In this document: positions 61,117 to 64,000 of the stretch, piece after piece
Position numbering within the stretch: position 1 is the stretch's first letter
How the letters are laid out: every line of letters begins with the position of its first letter
From: Sphingopyxis sp. CCNWLW2
Lineage (GTDB): Bacteria > Pseudomonadota > Alphaproteobacteria > Sphingomonadales > Sphingomonadaceae
Direction: 5' to 3'
DNA: 64,000 nucleotides
NCBI RefSeq assembly: GCF_037095755.1
Contig: NZ_JBAWKJ010000001.1
Span: 248,001 to 312,000, forward strand
The notes under the pieces: generated by a model
Database searches by the model: none
What the model saw: the letters and a program-made list of their open reading frames with translations, nothing else
What the model was told of the DNA's origin: nothing
Program-made: the position numbers and the translations under genes

Positions 61117-63147
61117 TTAAGCGGGCTCGGGCGTGCGGCGGATCAGCGCGCTGGCGAGCTTCTCGCTGAGTTCCGCGAGATGGTCAAAGCGCGCCTCGTA
61201 ATGCGCCATGCCCTGGCTCAGTGATCGCAGTTCGGGCTCCAGTCCGGGAAGTTCAGCCTCGGGCATCAGCAACTCGATCACGTCCCAGCGAGACCAGCCT
61301 TCGAGCGGCGTTATTCCCAGCACCTGGCCGCGCCGGCTGGTCGCCGCGGAGGTGATCCGCGAAACGGCGCTGCCCGGCGCCCGGATGGTCATATGCGCGA
61401 GCGGCTCGAGCAGATAGGGCGTCGCCGCCGCCAGGGCTTCTGCCATGGCGATCCGACCGGCGGTGCGAAAGGCGAGTTCGGAGCTGTCGACGCTGTGATA
61501 GGAACCATCGACCAGCGCAACCGCGACATCGACCACCGGAAAGCCGGATGGTCCGCGCAGCATCGCATCGCGCACGCCCTGCTCGACCGCCGGAATCCAT
61601 TGCCGGGGGATCGCGCCCCCGGTTATCCGGTCCTCGAACTGAAAGCCGTCGCCACGCCCGCGCGGGCGGAGTTCGATGATGACGTCGCCGAACTGGCCGT
61701 GCCCGCCGGATTGCTTCTTGTGGCGACCATGCTTTGTCACCGTCTTGCGGATCGTTTCCTTGTAGGCGATCGCGGGCGGACGCACCGATATGGCAACGCC
61801 GTACCGCCGTTTCAGCCGTGCCTGGACGACGGCCAGATGCTCCTCATTGAGCCCGTGGAGCAGCGTCTCCTGCGTCGCCTCGTCGAGGTTCCAGAGCAGA
61901 CCGGGATCCTCCTCGACCAGTCGATTGAGCGCCGTCGACAACCGCACCTCGTCCTTGTGGTCGGTCACCGCGATGGCCAGCGCATAATTGCGTGCCGGCC
62001 GCTGCACCGCGTCCACGACGGCATGCGGGCGACCGGCTGCGCCGAGCCGGTCGCCCGCCTGGACGACATCCACCTTGGCGATGCCGACGATATCGCCCGG
62101 TTCGGCGCGAGCGATCTTCGTGGTCGCCGCTCCCTGCAATGCGAACAGTGACCCGATACGCATCGGGTTCCCATCGGCGCCTAACAGTTCGGCCCCCTCG
62201 GCAAGCGGCGCACCAAAGACACGCGCGAGCGCCAGCCGGCCCACTGCGCTGCCATGCGTGACCTTGAACACCTGCGCCGCGGCACCGTCGATATCAAGCC
62301 GATCCGCCGTCGACGCGGCGAGGGGCGTATCATGCCGCAGCATCTTGAGGAGGCGGCGGACGCCGAACCCGTTGAGCGCCGAGCCAAACAGGATCGGTAC
62401 GATCTGCCCCGCTGCGGTCTCACGGGCGAGATCGCCAAAGATTGTGTCGGAGCTTGGCTTCTCGTCGTTCAGCAATTGCTCGAGCAGTGTATCGTCATGA
62501 TCTGCCAGCTGTTCGAGCATGTGGAAGCGCGCATCGGTCTCCTCGCTCTTTAGATGGGCGGCCAACGGCACCCGTTCGGAGCGGCGGCCCGGTTGATAAT
62601 GATATGCGCGCTCCAGCGCGAGATCGACAAAGCCAGCTATGCGCTCGCCGGCCCGGATCGGGATTTGCCGCGCCACAACGGCCGTCGCGCTCAGCGGCTG
62701 GAGCGCTGCAAGCAGATCCTCGATGCTGCCGCGCGCCTGATCGATCTTGTTGACGAACAGCGCGTGCGGGAGGCGGAGCGCTTCCAGGCGCCGCAATGTC
62801 GGTTCGACCAGCGGCGCCCGCGCCGGATCGGGATCGATCACCACCAGCGCCAGATCGGCCACGGCCAGCGCCATCTCCGCGTCCGCCGCGAAGCCCACCG
62901 AGCCGGGCGCGTCGATCAGCGCATAGCCTTCCTTCATCCATTCGAAGCGCATCAGGTTAAGTTCGGTCGAGCCACATCGCGCGCGCGCTTCCGGGCTGGC
63001 GTCGCCCACGCTGCTGCCGCCATCGACCGCGCCCAACCGGGCGCTGGCCCCCGCCGCGAACAGCATGGCCTCGGCGAGGCTCGTCTTGCCTGTGCCGGCG
63101 GGTCCGACGATCGCGATGGCTCTGGTGCCGTGGATAGTTCCATCCAT
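61117..63147 (-). CDS. Divergent elongation factor G paralogue (EF-G2-like)
   Basis: A 676-residue translational GTPase from ATG 63147, preceded by AGGAGGAGAG. P-loop GPAGTGKTS (residues 15-23) and NKID (133-136) are intact. Switch II reads DAPGSVGF instead of DTPGHVDF: Ser83 occupies the place of the catalytic His. Domain II, domain III (LNEEHLAVVQARLKRRYG), domain IV (KQSGGHGQFGDVIIELRP, GGAIPRQWIPAVEQGVRDAM) and domain V (SAATSRRGQVLGI) are all present. It is a paralogue, not the main fusA, which is normally in the str operon. Its function, perhaps in ribosome recycling or stress, is not known from sequence. Confidence 0.9.
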   Translation of the reverse strand: MDGTIHGTRAIAIVGPAGTGKTSLAEAMLFAAGASARLGAVDGGSSVGDASPEARARCGSTELNLMRFEWMKEGYALIDAPGSVGFAADAEMALAVADLALVVIDPDPARAPLVEPTLRRLEALRLPHALFVNKIDQARGSIEDLLAALQPLSATAVVARQIPIRAGERIAGFVDLALERAYHYQPGRRSERVPLAAHLKSEETDARFHMLEQLADHDDTLLEQLLNDEKPSSDTIFGDLARETAAGQIVPILFGSALNGFGVRRLLKMLRHDTPLAASTADRLDIDGAAAQVFKVTHGSAVGRLALARVFGAPLAEGAELLGADGNPMRIGSLFALQGAATTKIARAEPGDIVGIAKVDVVQAGDRLGAAGRPHAVVDAVQRPARNYALAIAVTDHKDEVRLSTALNRLVEEDPGLLWNLDEATQETLLHGLNEEHLAVVQARLKRRYGVAISVRPPAIAYKETIRKTVTKHGRHKKQSGGHGQFGDVIIELRPRGRGDGFQFEDRITGGAIPRQWIPAVEQGVRDAMLRGPSGFPVVDVAVALVDGSYHSVDSSELAFRTAGRIAMAEALAAATPYLLEPLAHMTIRAPGSAVSRITSAATSRRGQVLGITPLEGWSRWDVIELLMPEAELPGLEPELRSLSQGMAHYEARFDHLAELSEKLASALIRRTPEPA

Positions 63148-63486
63148 GTCGCTCTCCTCCTGCCTGCCTATTTTCCTCACCGGAAAATGGCCCACTGGAA
63201 TTGCGAGGATCGACCTCAACACGTCCAAACACAAGATCATTTAAAGGTGGAATGTCCCGGTCTTTGCGCTGCCCTCCAAAAACGGGAATAGCACGCTAAA
63301 CCGACGGACGGTCGTAACGGGTCGATGCCCTAGGCAGTGGACGCTCCGGCCTGTGCCTATGGCGTCGCAAACAAGAACGAAGGACTGCTTTTGAGGTCAC
63401 CGATCCGGCGTTCGAATGGCTAGGTTGAAGCGCAAAGCAGACCTCTTTTCCTGATCAAACTTCCCATATTCAAGCAGGAGCGGAGT
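63148..63486. other. Intergenic region upstream of the EF-G-like gene
   Basis: 339 bases with no credible gene on either strand. It must include the EF-G-like promoter and the end of the kinase transcript. I see only the Shine-Dalgarno at 63151-63162 and no clear terminator, repeat or RNA. Confidence 0.6.
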
Positions 63487-64000
63487 CTAGCGTGAAATGT
63501 CCTGCGCTACATCGGAAACGCTGTCGAGCATTGCGCGGGAAAATGGCGCAAAATCGCCGTAGATGCCATGTTTGAGCACGGACATCCCGAGGCCGCGCTT
63601 CGCTGCGTCGGCCAAGCCCCTCCCCCGCCACAATCCGTCGAGAACGCCGGCTGCGAATGCATCGCCGGTCCCGACCCGGTCGATCACCGGCGCCACGACA
63701 GTGGGTTCGGTCACCCCTGCCGCGTCGCGGGTATCGATACGCGCCGTGATCCGGTGCACGTCCGGGCCAACGATCTCGCGCGCAGTCGATGCAACATATT
63801 CGAGCGACGGAAAGTGATCGAGCAGCGCGAGGGCGGCCTCGCGCCGCCGGTCTTCGGCTTCACCCGAAAATTCGCGGCCGAGGAGCAGCGCCGCATCGCG
63901 ATGATTGCCGAACAGCACAGTTGCCTGCGCGACGATCGGCTTCAATATCGCCGCGGGATCGGGCTGCCAGCGATCCCAAAGACGTCCGCGCCAATTGCCG
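63487..64000 (-). CDS. kdgK: PfkB-family sugar kinase, probably 2-dehydro-3-deoxygluconokinase (partial)
   Basis: The C-terminal 170 residues of a ribokinase-like enzyme; the N-terminus lies beyond the window. NWRGRLWDRW, LFGNHRDAALLLG and the catalytic loop DRVGTGDAFAAGVLDGLW with the base Asp are clear PfkB features. The order N-(W/Y)RGRLW followed by FGN is typical of KDG kinases, which phosphorylate 2-keto-3-deoxygluconate in the modified Entner-Doudoroff route. The exact sugar cannot be fixed from the part seen. Confidence 0.82.
   Translation of the reverse strand, partial: GNWRGRLWDRWQPDPAAILKPIVAQATVLFGNHRDAALLLGREFSGEAEDRRREAALALLDHFPSLEYVASTAREIVGPDVHRITARIDTRDAAGVTEPTVVAPVIDRVGTGDAFAAGVLDGLWRGRGLADAAKRGLGMSVLKHGIYGDFAPFSRAMLDSVSDVAQDISR

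Overview
The window looks like a chromosomal segment of a high-GC alphaproteobacterium of the order Sphingomonadales, most likely a Sphingopyxis- or Sphingomonas-like organism. This is inferred from base composition, typical alphaproteobacterial small genes (DUF1476, the GapR-like DUF2312 protein, DUF1244, Bpt leucyltransferase), the ruvCAB-ybgC-tolQRAB-pal order, large TonB receptors and GC-rich palindromic repeats. Most genes sit in tight, overlapping operons, and most start codons were chosen from stop/start overlaps or Shine-Dalgarno sequences.

Layout. 1-2.2 kb: a secreted subtilase (partial) divergent from an ECF sigma factor and its membrane anti-sigma factor. 2.2-3.7 kb: an NsrR-like Rrf2 regulator divergent from two globins, with two ATGC-N9-GCAT operators between them. 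3.7-4.7 kb: monothiol glutaredoxin, BolA and DUF1476. 4.9-20.6 kb: a five-gene accessory cassette: periplasmic TPR-CHAT protease, CHASE2 receptor cyclase, a small exported protein, a TpsB transporter and a 2,597-residue Gly-rich hemagglutinin-type exoprotein. 20.6-24.5 kb: cysS, a small membrane protein, a 2-hydroxyacid dehydrogenase and an acyltransferase. 24.7-30.9 kb: a probable four-gene operon with an FAD/NAD oxidoreductase carrying two cyclic-nucleotide sensors and four [4Fe-4S] clusters, a b-type membrane subunit, an FHA-decaheme cytochrome c, and a CpdA-like phosphodiesterase. 31-36.3 kb: bpt, pyk and small housekeeping genes. 36.3-43.9 kb: ruvC, ruvA, two inserted genes, ruvB, then ybgC-tolQRAB-pal. 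43.9-56 kb: a complete type II secretion operon, gspC to gspO on the minus strand. 56.2-60.6 kb: a TonB receptor and a beta-helix lipoprotein. 60.9 kb: tRNA-Leu(GAG). 61.1-64 kb: a divergent EF-G paralogue and a partial PfkB sugar kinase.

How parts may work together. The CHAT/CHASE2/TPS genes form a cell-surface module in which a signalling cyclase and a caspase-like peptidase accompany a giant secreted adhesin. The oxidoreductase operon looks like an electron path from NAD(P)H through FeS clusters and a b-type subunit to periplasmic hemes, possibly controlled by cAMP; the neighbouring phosphodiesterase fits that idea. The gspC promoter has four TGTCA-like half-sites exactly 11 bp apart, and a similar array lies upstream of the lipoprotein/TonB pair, so secretion system and lipoprotein may form one phosphate-starvation locus. 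Two pseudopilin genes (gspH, gspJ) carry the same palindromic element translated in frame inside their leader peptides.

Limits: all family calls are from reading the translations and motifs without database searches; functions of the accessory modules are inference.
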